From Microbacterium testaceum StLB037 (GTDB lineage: Bacteria; Actinomycetota; Actinomycetes; Actinomycetales; Microbacteriaceae), in NCBI RefSeq assembly GCF_000202635.1, contig NC_015125.1, positions 3,038,001-3,102,000 on the forward strand: a DNA stretch of 64,000 nt, written 5' to 3'. Both the position numbers and the translations under genes were made by a program. This document shows, piece after piece, positions 9,231 to 17,785 of the stretch. The notes below the pieces were generated by a model. That model was not told where the DNA came from. It ran no database searches and saw only the letters and a program-made list of their open reading frames with translations. How positions within the stretch are numbered: the first letter of the stretch is position 1; each line of letters starts with the position of its first letter.

Positions 9231-10523
9231 TCAGTAGCGGATGGCATCGATGACCTTCACGCGCACCGCGACGAGCGCGGGCAGCAGGCCCGCCAGAGCC
9301 CCCACGGCCGTGGCCGCGATGAGGCCGGTGATCGCGGCATCCACCGGGAACGGGGGGAAGTCGCTCACCATGCCCTGCCCCACGAGATCGCGCATCGCGG
9401 GCGACTGCACGATGAGGATCGCGGCCACCACGCCCAGGGCGCCCGCGACCACGGTCGCCACCACGCTCTCCATCATCACCGCGAAGAACACGCGGCCCGC
9501 GGTCGCGCCGAAGCTGCGACGGATGCCGATCTCCCGCACGCGCTGCTTGACGGTGACGAGGGCGATGTTGACGAGGCCGAGGGCACCGAGCAGCAGCACG
9601 AGCACGGCGATGCCGATCACCACGAGCTTCGTCACGAGGAACGGGTCGTCGCCGTACTGCGCCCAGTCCTGGCGCGAGACGTTGACCTCGGTGCCGTCGC
9701 CGAGTGCCCCCTGCAGGTCCCGCGTGACGGCCGCCGTGAGCGCATCCGCCAGCTCGGGCGGCACCCACATCTCGTACTGGCTCTGGGGTGCCCCGCCGCC
9801 GCCGTAGGGATCCGCGGCCGCGACGGCGGACCCGCGCTCGCCGGCGGCGGCCTTCTGCATCGCCTCCGCGTGACGGGCGAGCATGATCATCGTCGGCTCG
9901 GTCTCCCAGGTGCTGGCGGGAGTCACCCCGATGATCACCGCGAGCGTTCCCCCGGCGGGGATTCCGGATGCCGCGCCCGGAACGCCGTCGCCGCCCAGGG
10001 CCACCACGGGGTGACTCTCGAGAGGAGGGCGTCCCATGCGGTCCCAGAACACCTCGTTCACGATGAGACGGGGCGCGAGCTGCTGCTCGTCGGTCGGGGA
10101 GAACCAGGATCCCTCGACGAGTCGCACGCGGTGCATCTCGCCGAAGGGCTGGTCGACAGCCTGCGTGCCGACCTGCACCGAGCCGGTCGCGAACGGGACG
10201 AGCTGGACGGTGTTCTGCACGCGCGACGCGTAGGAGATGTCGTACCGCTCGAGGGTCTTGCTCCACGCGGCATCCATGTCGGCCGGGTCGATCGTGCCGT
10301 TCAGCCGGAAGGCCGAGACGTACAGGGTGGCGGGGCGGCCGCCCTGCCGCTCGCTGAGCTCCTGATTGGCCTGCTGCACGATCGCGCCGAGGGCGACCAC
10401 CGTCGTGAGCGAGCACACCGCGACCGCGACCCCGATGAGCGACAGCAGCACCCGTGTGCGGTGCACGCGCACCTCTTGCCAGGCCTCGAGCAGAGCGCCG
10501 ACGAAGCCGGTGAGCCCGCGCAT
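9231..10523 (-). CDS. MacB/FtsX-type ABC transporter permease
   Basis: 430 residues, ATG 10523. The stop of the upstream ATPase gene shares its last base (TGATG). The layout is that of MacB permeases: one N-terminal membrane helix (about 23-45), a large exterior MacB_PCD-like domain (about 50-290), then three C-terminal helices carrying the FtsX motif 'QRVREIGIRRSFGA'. A low-complexity Gly/Ala segment sits inside the exterior domain. With the ATPase and adaptor genes this would form a mechanotransmission-type exporter or lipoprotein/peptide-handling machine. The cargo is not deducible. Confidence 0.9.
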   Translation of the reverse strand: MRGLTGFVGALLEAWQEVRVHRTRVLLSLIGVAVAVCSLTTVVALGAIVQQANQELSERQGGRPATLYVSAFRLNGTIDPADMDAAWSKTLERYDISYASRVQNTVQLVPFATGSVQVGTQAVDQPFGEMHRVRLVEGSWFSPTDEQQLAPRLIVNEVFWDRMGRPPLESHPVVALGGDGVPGAASGIPAGGTLAVIIGVTPASTWETEPTMIMLARHAEAMQKAAAGERGSAVAAADPYGGGGAPQSQYEMWVPPELADALTAAVTRDLQGALGDGTEVNVSRQDWAQYGDDPFLVTKLVVIGIAVLVLLLGALGLVNIALVTVKQRVREIGIRRSFGATAGRVFFAVMMESVVATVVAGALGVVAAILIVQSPAMRDLVGQGMVSDFPPFPVDAAITGLIAATAVGALAGLLPALVAVRVKVIDAIRY

Positions 10524-11320
10524 CAGGCGTCCTCTCCTTCGGCTTCGGCTTCGGCTTCGGGTTCTGCTTCGGGCTCTGCTTCCGTGGTCGGTGCCATCTC
10601 GCGCATCTCGCGCCGCGTGAGCGGTTCGAAGGCCGGGTCGTCGACGGGGGTCAGGATGCCGCGATCCAGGCGGAAGTGCCGCCGCGCGCGACGCGCGATC
10701 ATCGGGTCGTGCGTGATGACGACCTGCGCGGCTCCGGTGCGCGCGGCGACGTCGTCGATGAGCTCCATGACGCTCTGACCGGTGTCGAGGTCGAGGGCGC
10801 CGGTGGGCTCGTCGGCGAGGATCAGGCGCGGGCCGCGCACAAGCGAACGGGCGATCGCGACGCGCTGCTGTTCTCCCCCGGACAGGCGGTCGGGCATGCT
10901 GCTCATCCGGTGACCGAGTCCGACGAGTTCGAGCATCTCGGCCGCGATCTTCTTGCGCCGCCAGAACGTGCGCCCCGACGAGTAGAGCAGCGGCATGGTG
11001 ACGTTCTCGAGAGCGGTACGCCCCGCGAGGAGGTTGAACTGCTGGAAGACGAACCCGATCGAGGCGCCGCGCAGACGATCGCGCCGAGCGCCCGAGTAGC
11101 TCTTGATCGGACGGTCGTCGAAGCTGATGACCCCGCTGGTCGGCAGGTCGAGCAGCCCCAGCAGGTTCAGCAGCGTCGACTTGCCCGAGCCCGAACGTCC
11201 GACGATCGACACGTGGTCACCGGGCTCGATGGTGAGGTTCACCCCGGAGAGGATCGTGAGGGCGGGCTGGTCCGGAGGGATGACCGTGCGGGTGACGTCT
11301 TCGAGGTGCAGGAGGCTCAC
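10523..11320 (-). CDS. MacB-type ABC transporter ATP-binding protein (LolD/FtsE class)
   Basis: 265 residues. The open frame extends further upstream, but GTG 11320 is the start: the ATPase core ('[11 protein letters not shown]') begins there and the codon overlaps the adaptor stop as GTGA. Walker [10 protein letters not shown] is at 41-49, signature LSGGEQQR near 146-153 and Walker B 'LILADEP' near 166-172. This is typical of the MacB/LolD group. The C-terminal tail is an unusual run of alternating Glu/Ala/Pro ('[17 protein letters not shown]'), encoded by a short tandem DNA repeat at about 10533-10581, and probably disordered. Confidence 0.92.
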   Translation of the reverse strand: MSLLHLEDVTRTVIPPDQPALTILSGVNLTIEPGDHVSIVGRSGSGKSTLLNLLGLLDLPTSGVISFDDRPIKSYSGARRDRLRGASIGFVFQQFNLLAGRTALENVTMPLLYSSGRTFWRRKKIAAEMLELVGLGHRMSSMPDRLSGGEQQRVAIARSLVRGPRLILADEPTGALDLDTGQSVMELIDDVAARTGAAQVVITHDPMIARRARRHFRLDRGILTPVDDPAFEPLTRREMREMAPTTEAEPEAEPEAEAEAEGEDA

Positions 11321-12366
11321 GACGCCGGTACCGGCTCGCAGAACATCGTGCCGTCGGGGTAGGTGGTGCAGTTGTCGCCCGCACCCGACCCCGCCATCGC
11401 ACCCGGTGCGAACTCGAGCACCTCGTCGCCCTCGTTCAGCCCCTGCGTGATCTCGACCTGGGTTCCGTCCGTCAGCCCGAGGGCGACGGGGCGTTCCTCG
11501 GTCGCGCCGTCGGCCGTCGACACCCAGACGGTGCCGCTCTGCGCGGCCCCGCGGACGGCGGTCGTCGGGACGACGAGCACGTTCTCGGCTTTTCCACCGG
11601 CGATCGTCAGCTCCGCGGCGAGCCCGGCGAACACCGTGACGTCTCCGGGAACGGCGCACGTGACGGTCGTGCCGGCCCCGCCGGAGGACGGCGTGCCGCC
11701 GGCTCCCGCACCCGTCGAATCGCCGTCGCCGTTGCTCCCCGCGAGAGGCGTAAGTAGGCGCAGGTTCGTGCACGTGAAGGGAGCGGGGCCGCCGGTGATG
11801 GCGACGGATGCCTCACCCGGGCGGTTGAGAAGTCGGTACTGCTGCGCGGCCTCGAGCGTTCCCGTCACCGAGAAGCTCGGGGGAGCGACGTTGCCCGCGG
11901 CCATACCGACCGTGACGTCCTGGCCCTCGAGCACATCGAGCGCGCTGAGCGTTCCGCCCGCGGGAGCGGTGACGTCCTCGTAGCGGAAGATGGCCGGCTT
12001 GGGCTTGCCTTCGGCATCCACGCTGTCGGCGGGATCGCGTTCGATCGGCACCTTGACGTTGAAGATCACGTCGCCCTGATTCACCCCGGCACCCTGGGTG
12101 ATGAAGATCTTGTTGACGACACCGCCGGCCGTGGACTTCACCGGGACCGCCGGGTCGGCCGCCACGGTCGCCGTGACGACCACGTCGTTGGTGATGGTTC
12201 CCCGGGCGGCCGCGATGCGCGGCTCGACGATCGCGCCGGTGGGCTCCGCCGGTGACGCGTCGACCTCCCGATCAGGAAAGAAGGCCAGCTTGATCAGAGC
12301 GGCCGCGACGAGCGCGACCAGAAGCAGACGCAGAATCGGAAAAACCCACGTGCGTGCGATCCCCAT
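11317..12366 (-). CDS. MacA/HlyD-like exporter adaptor with N-terminal membrane anchor
   Basis: 349 residues, ATG 12366 behind a G-rich ribosome site. An N-terminal membrane helix (about 8-28) is followed by an exterior region with a lipoyl/biotinyl-like half-motif ('AGGVVNKIFITQGAGVNQGDVIF') and a C-terminal beta-barrel segment ('VVPTTAVRGAAQSGTVWV', 'LGLTDGTQVEITQGLNEGDEV') typical of periplasmic adaptor proteins. A Gly/Ser/Ala linker near residues 215-235 and four Cys residues are also present. It is first in the adaptor-ATPase-permease operon and would link the MacB-like permease to the exterior face of this monoderm envelope. Confidence 0.85.
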   Translation of the reverse strand: MGIARTWVFPILRLLLVALVAAALIKLAFFPDREVDASPAEPTGAIVEPRIAAARGTITNDVVVTATVAADPAVPVKSTAGGVVNKIFITQGAGVNQGDVIFNVKVPIERDPADSVDAEGKPKPAIFRYEDVTAPAGGTLSALDVLEGQDVTVGMAAGNVAPPSFSVTGTLEAAQQYRLLNRPGEASVAITGGPAPFTCTNLRLLTPLAGSNGDGDSTGAGAGGTPSSGGAGTTVTCAVPGDVTVFAGLAAELTIAGGKAENVLVVPTTAVRGAAQSGTVWVSTADGATEERPVALGLTDGTQVEITQGLNEGDEVLEFAPGAMAGSGAGDNCTTYPDGTMFCEPVPAS

Positions 12367-12384
12367 GAAACCCCCCGGAGCGGT

Positions 12385-12412
12385 GATCGTCGTTCAGACG
12401 ATCCCCACCCTA
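12385..12412 (-). promoter_or_regulatory. Candidate promoter and operator of the MacAB-like operon
   Basis: On the minus strand a TAGGGT -10 box (12412-12407) is followed directly by a perfect inverted repeat, GATCGTC-N5-GACGATC (12385-12403), within the short leader of the adaptor gene. The position fits a repressor site or a leader hairpin. No regulator gene is adjacent. Confidence 0.4.
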
Positions 12413-12449
12413 GGGGGAGGGACATATCGCGCACGTATCGCGGACGATG

Positions 12450-12986
12450 TCAGAAGGTGCCGCCCGGATAGACACCCTCCGGCAGAGTGAAGCAGGGGGA
12501 TGCCGAGGAGATGTCGATCGTGTCATCCGCCTTGTAACGCGAGATGATGTAGTTCTCACGCTCGTTGGAGGTCGCCAGCAGCTGGACCTCGTAGTCGCCG
12601 TCGATGTTGCGCCGGGTGCGAATGTCGAAGCGACCGTCGGTGAATCGCGTTTCGAGAGCGCGGACGACGTCCTCGGCGTGGACACCGGGAACAAGAGTGA
12701 CCTTCGTGCCGCCGAGCCAGGCGTGCCCACCCTCGTTGCACGACAACAAGCTCCCCTCCGGAAGTTGGTCCACGGCAGCAACCTCCTCTGCGGGGATCAG
12801 CGAGACGATCTCCCGTTCTGTGGCCTGCGTCGAAGCTTTGGCCTCCTCCCACGTCAGGGGCGAAGGCGAGGGGGATTGCGTCACGGGCGTCTCCTCATGT
12901 CCGTTCGGGTCGCTCGGCGCACAGCCCGCCAGTCCGATGACTGCGGCCACCGCGCACGCGAGCCAGGCTGCTGATCGTGTTCTCAC
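12450..12986 (-). CDS. Secreted lipoprotein of unknown function
   Basis: 178 residues from GTG 12986, whose GTGA overlaps the stop of the upstream hydrolase gene by 4 bp. A longer in-frame ORF exists but lacks a signal sequence. The N-terminus is a classic lipoprotein signal: two Arg, a hydrophobic core and lipobox 'GLAGC' with Cys22. A Ser/Pro/Thr linker follows, then a compact mixed alpha/beta domain of about 120 residues with two further cysteines ('LLSCNEGG' and 'SSASPCF') that could form a disulfide. The tight coupling to the alpha/beta hydrolase suggests the two products work together, perhaps as enzyme and surface partner or inhibitor. This is inference only. Confidence 0.8.
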   Translation of the reverse strand: MRTRSAAWLACAVAAVIGLAGCAPSDPNGHEETPVTQSPSPSPLTWEEAKASTQATEREIVSLIPAEEVAAVDQLPEGSLLSCNEGGHAWLGGTKVTLVPGVHAEDVVRALETRFTDGRFDIRTRRNIDGDYEVQLLATSNERENYIISRYKADDTIDISSASPCFTLPEGVYPGGTF

Positions 12987-14806
12987 TGCTCCACCAGCCT
13001 CTTGAGATCGCCGAGCGCTTCGTCGTTGTCGCGATCTGTGCTCGCGATGAGATTGTGGTTGTCCGTCAAGACGCCCCACTCGTCACCGTCGACGAATCGC
13101 CCGTCGAGTTCGGCGTCGTCGGGGCCGACGTAGAGGGGACCGTGCTCGAACGCCCCGTTGCTGCGAGGGTTGTTCCCGTCCCACACCAGACCCTTCGACT
13201 GGAAGTGCAGAAGGATGTCGCGGTAGGAGAGATCGGTGTACGTCGTGTCGTCGTTCGGTCGCCAGTCGGGCAGCATCCCCGCGCCGGCGAGCGAGATCAC
13301 CTTGTCGTACTCGGAGCCCGCCACCTCGGAACCGGTGAGGTTGGCGACCCCCCAGCTGTGGCCGATGCCGATCTGCTCGACGCCGCTGAGAGAGGGATCG
13401 GATCGCATCCCCGCCTGGAACTGCGCGAGCTGCTCACCGGCTTCCCGCGCGGTGTCTTGGTCGTTCGCCTCGCCGATGCGCAAGAAGCGCTTGAGGTCGG
13501 GCTCTTGCGCGTTGTTCTGCTCGCCCGGGAATTTCCCGTCCTTGTAGACGAACGCGACGGTCCCCGGTACTTGCGTCGTCAGATATTGCGCGATCTGCTG
13601 CACCCCGCCGGTGTAGAATGAGTTCATCCCCGTGAAGGTCCCGGGGACGTACGTGATCGCCCGGGTCGTATCCGGTCCCGGAGTGCCGATCATCTCGACG
13701 ATGCGCGACGCGTCGCGGTCGTACAGATAGAGCTGGACGTCGCCGGTCTGAACGCTCTTCAGATAGGTGATCTCGTTGCGGATCATCTCCGCGCGCGACA
13801 GCTCGTCTTCGTCCTGACTGTTCTCGAGGCCCGCGAGCTCCCGCTCGGCAGCGCGCAGGAGTTCCGGTACGCGGTAGCGGTTCGCCTCCACGCGCACGAA
13901 CGCGGGGAGCCCGTCGAGGCTGCCGAGGACGTTCGCCCATTGCCGCACGAAAGCGCTCGGATCGGCCGAAGGGCTCTGCGCGAGCATCGCCCACGCGACG
14001 GCCACCTGCTCGGTGGTGAGCGTCCCGCTCACGAGGAGGTCCTGCGTCGACTGCGGGAAGGTCGCCGACGTGGCGAGAGCGACGTCGAGGTCGCTGAGGG
14101 TCCCCGACCCCGCCCGGTCGAACGCGTCGGCGATGCCGCCGATCCACGTGGCATCCGTCGTGTTCTCGTCGAGCAGACGCTGCCACCCGTCGAGCAGGGT
14201 CGACCGGTCGATCGGGACCCAGGAACAGGATGCCGTGAACCCGGTCCACGCGGTGCGGACGGCGTTCATCTGCTCGCGGAGCGCGGCGTCCATCGGGCCC
14301 GTGGTCGACACGAAGAAGCGCAGTCGCTCCGGGTCCGCCGAGGTCTGGCCCCCGCCGATGCAGTCGGACACCGCGCGCGAGCGTTCACGGGCAGTGAACG
14401 CTGTCGAGATGTGGGGAGGCGAGACCGGGTAGTCGGCGGGGCGAGGGTCGTACCAGGTGGCGACCAGCGTGTTCGCCGGTGCGAGAGCGCCCTGCTCCTG
14501 ACGGACGGCGTCGCGCGCCGTCCACGCCGCCAGCTCCGCGAGTCGCTCGCGTTCTTCAGCCGCCCGCCGCTGAGCCTCGCCGACCTGCACCGAGAGGTCG
14601 TCGAGCGCCCGCGCCAACAGGCCGCGGTCCTCCGCCTCCACCACGGAGCCGGCGGCGAAGGCGCGCGCGTATGCGCCCTCGAACTCGTCGAGCGTGTGCG
14701 ACACGACCCCGTGGCGACCGTAGCCCTGACCACGAACGACGCCCGCGGCGGTGTCGGCGGCCGAGACCAGCGCCTGCGCCACCGCGTCGTCGAAGGGGAT
14801 CGTCAC
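12983..14806 (-). CDS. WXG-like/alpha-beta hydrolase fusion (DUF1023-like)
   Basis: 607 residues. GTG 14806 follows a TAGGCT box by 8 nt. Residues about 1-110 are helical and heptad-rich, like the N-terminal alpha-helical domains that precede DUF1023 in actinobacterial secreted effectors. The C-terminal about 230 residues look like an alpha/beta hydrolase: 'YVPGTFTGM' oxyanion region, nucleophile Ser484 in 'GIGHSWGV', and a likely catalytic His584 in 'TDNHNLI'. The usual DUF1023 elbow is GHSYGS, so GHSWG is a variant. No signal peptide or membrane helix is seen, so any export would need an ESX-like route. It is followed by a lipoprotein gene at a 4-bp overlap. Confidence 0.65.
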   Translation of the reverse strand: MTIPFDDAVAQALVSAADTAAGVVRGQGYGRHGVVSHTLDEFEGAYARAFAAGSVVEAEDRGLLARALDDLSVQVGEAQRRAAEERERLAELAAWTARDAVRQEQGALAPANTLVATWYDPRPADYPVSPPHISTAFTARERSRAVSDCIGGGQTSADPERLRFFVSTTGPMDAALREQMNAVRTAWTGFTASCSWVPIDRSTLLDGWQRLLDENTTDATWIGGIADAFDRAGSGTLSDLDVALATSATFPQSTQDLLVSGTLTTEQVAVAWAMLAQSPSADPSAFVRQWANVLGSLDGLPAFVRVEANRYRVPELLRAAERELAGLENSQDEDELSRAEMIRNEITYLKSVQTGDVQLYLYDRDASRIVEMIGTPGPDTTRAITYVPGTFTGMNSFYTGGVQQIAQYLTTQVPGTVAFVYKDGKFPGEQNNAQEPDLKRFLRIGEANDQDTAREAGEQLAQFQAGMRSDPSLSGVEQIGIGHSWGVANLTGSEVAGSEYDKVISLAGAGMLPDWRPNDDTTYTDLSYRDILLHFQSKGLVWDGNNPRSNGAFEHGPLYVGPDDAELDGRFVDGDEWGVLTDNHNLIASTDRDNDEALGDLKRLVEQ

Positions 14807-14814
14807 GAGGAGGA

Positions 14815-14820
14815 AGCCTA
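14815..14820 (-). promoter_or_regulatory. Leaderless -10 box (TAGGCT) for the hydrolase-lipoprotein pair
   Basis: TAGGCT on the minus strand ends 8 nt before GTG 14806. The intervening bases include CCTCCTC rather than a purine-rich ribosome site. Confidence 0.45.
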
Positions 14821-14888
14821 TTCACGGGCCGAATTCGCGTCGAGGCCTTGCGGTGAGGCCGCGCCGTGCGGCACCGCCCCCTCACGCA

Positions 14889-14936
14889 CGGATGCCGGGA
14901 CCCCGTCGTCTGAGAACGGCGGGGCCCCGGCATCCG
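14889..14936 (-). terminator. Hairpin downstream of the amino-acid permease gene
   Basis: Two 17-base arms (14889-14905 and 14920-14936) pair almost perfectly around the loop TCTGAGAACG. It lies 8 nt past the permease stop on the minus strand. There is no strong T-run, so termination strength is uncertain. Confidence 0.6.
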
Positions 14937-14943
14937 GGGTCTG

Positions 14944-16431
14944 TCAGTCCTTCGGGGGCGCGACGATGCGCGGCGTGACGTCGAGCATTCCCACGCGCGC
15001 GTGCTGACGCGAATACGCGAAGTAGATCGCGAAGCCGAGGGCGAGCCAGATGAGGAAGCGCAGCCAGGTCTCGACGGAGAGGTTGAGCATCAGGTACGTG
15101 CAGATCACCGCCGAGAGGATCGGAAGGACGGGGCTGAACGGCACGCGGAAACCGCGCTTGAGGTCGGGGCGCTTGCGGCGGAGGACGACGACGCCGACCG
15201 ACACGAGGACGAACGCCGACAGCGTGCCGATGTTCACCATCTCCTCGAGGATTCCGACCGGGGTGAGGCCGGCGACGATCGCCACTATCACCGTGACGAT
15301 GATCGAAATGACCCACGGGGTGCGGAAGCGCGGGTGCACCTTCGCCAGCGCGCCCGGGAGGAGCCGGTCGCGCGACATCGCGAAGATGATGCGCGTGGCG
15401 CCGATGAGCAGCGTCAGCACGACCGTGGTCAGGCCGGCGACGGCACCCGCGGCGATGACGGTGGCCATCCACGTCTGACCGTGGAACGCGAACGCCTCGG
15501 CCAGCGCCGCCTTGGGGTTGAGCTGGTCGTAGGGCACCATGCCCGTCACGACGATCGCGACCGCGCAGTAGAGGATCGTGCAGATCACGAGCGAGGCGAT
15601 GATGCCGATCGGCAGGTCGCGCTGGGGCTTCTTTGTCTCCTCGGCGGTGGTGGCGACGACATCGAAGCCGATGTACGCGAAGAAGACGAGGGCCGCACCC
15701 GCGAGGATTCCCCCGACACCGAAGGTCGCGGGCTCCAGGCCCGAGAGGAACTGCAGGAGCGGCTGGGTCAGGCCCGATGTCGACTCGGTCGGAACGGACG
15801 GAGGGACGAACGGGCTGTAGTTGGCGGGGGTGATGAACATGATGCCCGCGATGATCACGAAGAGGACGATGAACAGCTTCACCGCGACGAGGACGAGGTT
15901 CACGCGCAGCGATTCCTTGATGCCCACCGTCATCAGCCCGCCGAGGACCAGCACGAGAAGGATCGCGGGGATGTCGACGACGCCGCCCGAACTGATCGCC
16001 GCAGGGAGGGCGACGCCGAGTTGCTGCAGGAAGGCCGAGAGATAGGCGCTCCACCCCTGCGCCACGACGCTCGCCCCGAGGAACATCTCGAGGATCAGAT
16101 CCCAGCCGATGATCCAGGCGAACAGTTCGCCCAGGGACGCGTACGAGAAGGTGTAGGCCGACCCCGAGACCGGCACCGTGGACGCGAACTCGGCGTAGCA
16201 CATGGCCGCCAGACCGCAGGCGATGGCGGCGACGATGAAGCTGATCACGACGGCGGGGCCGGCGACGTCGTGGGCGGCACGCCCGGTCAGCGTGAAGATG
16301 CCGGCGCCGATGACGACGCCGACGCCGAAGACGGTGAGGTCGAGGGCGCTGAGGGACTTCTTCAGCCGGAACTCCGGCTCGTCGGTGTCGGCGATGGACT
16401 GCTCCACCGACTTCGTACGGAAAAGGCTCAC
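14944..16431 (-). CDS. APC-family amino-acid permease (cationic amino acid type)
   Basis: 495 residues from GTG 16431, which has a GAGAGGAGT ribosome site. The longer open frame to 16539 adds a non-conserved Pro/Arg segment and was rejected. Twelve membrane segments are visible after a cytoplasmic N-terminus. The first helix carries the APC motif 'GVGVVIGAGIFTLTG', and 'CYAEFASTVPVSGSAYTFSY' corresponds to the conserved TM3 region of the YfnA/CAT subgroup (key residues: Y-A-E, P-x-x-G-S-A-Y). It would import amino acids by proton symport or exchange. The specific amino acid is not predictable. Confidence 0.9.
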   Translation of the reverse strand: MSLFRTKSVEQSIADTDEPEFRLKKSLSALDLTVFGVGVVIGAGIFTLTGRAAHDVAGPAVVISFIVAAIACGLAAMCYAEFASTVPVSGSAYTFSYASLGELFAWIIGWDLILEMFLGASVVAQGWSAYLSAFLQQLGVALPAAISSGGVVDIPAILLVLVLGGLMTVGIKESLRVNLVLVAVKLFIVLFVIIAGIMFITPANYSPFVPPSVPTESTSGLTQPLLQFLSGLEPATFGVGGILAGAALVFFAYIGFDVVATTAEETKKPQRDLPIGIIASLVICTILYCAVAIVVTGMVPYDQLNPKAALAEAFAFHGQTWMATVIAAGAVAGLTTVVLTLLIGATRIIFAMSRDRLLPGALAKVHPRFRTPWVISIIVTVIVAIVAGLTPVGILEEMVNIGTLSAFVLVSVGVVVLRRKRPDLKRGFRVPFSPVLPILSAVICTYLMLNLSVETWLRFLIWLALGFAIYFAYSRQHARVGMLDVTPRIVAPPKD

Positions 16432-16561
16432 GCGTAACTCCTCTCGCGGCGCTCTCGGAGCGGACGCCACCGAGGGAGGATAGCGCTTCTCGATGCCCGT
16501 GCCTATCGCCCCCGGACCGCGACTCGGAGGGTGTATCACATTCCAGAATGTCGATCCGAAT

Positions 16562-16588
16562 TGCGTAAAAGGTGTAATGTTTTACGCA
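16562..16588 (+). promoter_or_regulatory. Palindromic operator overlapping the lsr2 promoter
   Basis: TGCGTAAAA (16562-16570) and TTTTACGCA (16580-16588) form a perfect 9-bp inverted repeat with a 9-nt spacer, 2 nt before ATG 16591. The spacer and right arm contain a TAATGT -10-like box. The site is AT-rich against a GC-rich background, so it could also be an Lsr2 autoregulatory site. Confidence 0.5.
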
Positions 16589-16590
16589 TC

Positions 16591-16938
16591 ATGGCAATCA
16601 AGCACATCACTCATCTTGTTGACGATCTCGACGGTTCCGTTCTCGAAGAGGGCGAAGGAAAGCAGATCACCTTCTCTGTAGAAGGCCGTGCCTATGAGAT
16701 CGATTTGTCGAACCGCAATGCCGATAAGTTCTACGACGCGGTCGCCCCCTTCGTCGACGCCGCGCGATCGGTCTCCCGGACGACGACGACCTCGCGCCGC
16801 CCTCGTGCCGCGCGTCGCGACAATGACATCGATCTCGGTGCTGTGCGCGAGTGGGCGCGTGCGAATGGACACACCGTGAGCGACCGCGGCCGTGTTCCCG
16901 CCACGGTGCTCGAGGCGTATTCGGCCGCTCAGTCCTGA
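16591..16938 (+). CDS. lsr2: Lsr2 nucleoid-associated protein (copy 1)
   Basis: 115 residues from ATG 16591. The open frame upstream is not conserved, while 'MAIKHITHLVDDLDGS' is the standard Lsr2 N-terminus. The N-terminal beta-rich oligomerisation domain (about 1-60, including 'GRAYEIDLS') is followed by a basic linker and the C-terminal DNA-binding domain with the AT-hook-like RGR motif in 'SDRGRVPATVLEAY'. Lsr2 is the actinobacterial H-NS analogue: it bridges AT-rich DNA and silences genes. The stop is 2 nt before the acetolactate decarboxylase start, implying coupled translation. A second lsr2 lies 0.85 kb downstream. Confidence 0.95.
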   Translation: MAIKHITHLVDDLDGSVLEEGEGKQITFSVEGRAYEIDLSNRNADKFYDAVAPFVDAARSVSRTTTTSRRPRAARRDNDIDLGAVREWARANGHTVSDRGRVPATVLEAYSAAQS

Positions 16939-16940
16939 TC

Positions 16941-17708
16941 GTGTCGGGGGACGCCCGCCCTGCCGCCGTCATCCACCCCGGAGTCGTGACGCAATTCGCC
17001 GTTCTCGACGCGCTCCTGGGCGGACAGTATTCGAGTTGTATCACCGTGCGCGACGCACGCGCTCTCGGCGATACCGGAATCGGGTGCTGCGAACGGTTCG
17101 GTGGGGAGGTCGTCATCCTCGACGGCGAGTTCTTCGCCTGTACCGCGGACGAACCCCCGCGGCTGATGGGCGATGACGAGAAGTTGCCGTTCGTCGACGT
17201 GTGCTCGTTCGGTGAGGCGGCGTCCCGCATGGTGAGCGATCTCGACGGGCCGGGGCTGGCCGCCGAGATCGACGGTCTCCTCGCGAGTCGCAACCTGTTC
17301 CACGCGATCCGTCTGGACGGCGTGATGGCGCGGGTGCGGACCCGCGTCACGAGGCGCGAGGAGCCGCCGTTCCGGCGCCTGGCCGAGGTCACCGCGGAGC
17401 AGATCGAGACGGTCAGTCACGACGTGCGCGGGACGATCGTGGGCTTCTGGATGCCGGGGCTCTACCAAGGTGTCACCGTCGCCGGTCCGCATCTGCATTT
17501 CCTCCACGACGACCGGAGCTTCGGAGGACATGTCCTGGAGATCTCGGTGCGAGAAGCGGTTCTGCGGGTGTCGGCATATGCACGATTCGAACTCCGCGTG
17601 CCCACGGACGACGAATTCCTCTCGCACGAACTCACGCACGAGGAAGATCGTCGAATCGGTGCGATCGAGGGGGGAGCCGCCGCTTCGGCGAGCAGCGTGA
17701 TGCGGTGA
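16941..17708 (+). CDS. alsD: Alpha-acetolactate decarboxylase
   Basis: 255 residues from GTG 16941, 2 nt after the lsr2 stop. The open frame runs back through lsr2 in another phase, but conservation begins at 'IHPGVVTQFAVLDALLGG'. The enzyme family (EC 4.1.1.5) decarboxylates 2-acetolactate to acetoin, diverting pyruvate to neutral products. The zinc ligands fit the family pattern H-x-H-x10-H: His184, His186 and His197 in 'GPHLHFLHDDRSFGGHV'. The 'GEVVILDGEFF' segment carries the conserved Glu63. The family is usually 235-260 aa. No acetolactate synthase gene is adjacent, so substrate must come from the valine/isoleucine pathway or a distant alsS. The pairing with lsr2 is unusual. Confidence 0.92.
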   Translation: MSGDARPAAVIHPGVVTQFAVLDALLGGQYSSCITVRDARALGDTGIGCCERFGGEVVILDGEFFACTADEPPRLMGDDEKLPFVDVCSFGEAASRMVSDLDGPGLAAEIDGLLASRNLFHAIRLDGVMARVRTRVTRREEPPFRRLAEVTAEQIETVSHDVRGTIVGFWMPGLYQGVTVAGPHLHFLHDDRSFGGHVLEISVREAVLRVSAYARFELRVPTDDEFLSHELTHEEDRRIGAIEGGAAASASSVMR

Positions 17709-17773
17709 CCTCGGTGGGTTAATCGAGGGGTGAATTTCCTTTCTTTCGCGGCTTTCTCGAACAAGCCCGACCA

Positions 17774-17779
17774 TAAGAT
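17774..17779 (+). promoter_or_regulatory. Leaderless -10 box (TAAGAT) for lsr2 copy 2
   Basis: TAAGAT is 6 nt before ATG 17786, giving the second lsr2 its own leaderless promoter. Confidence 0.55.
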
Positions 17780-17785
17780 CGCGGC

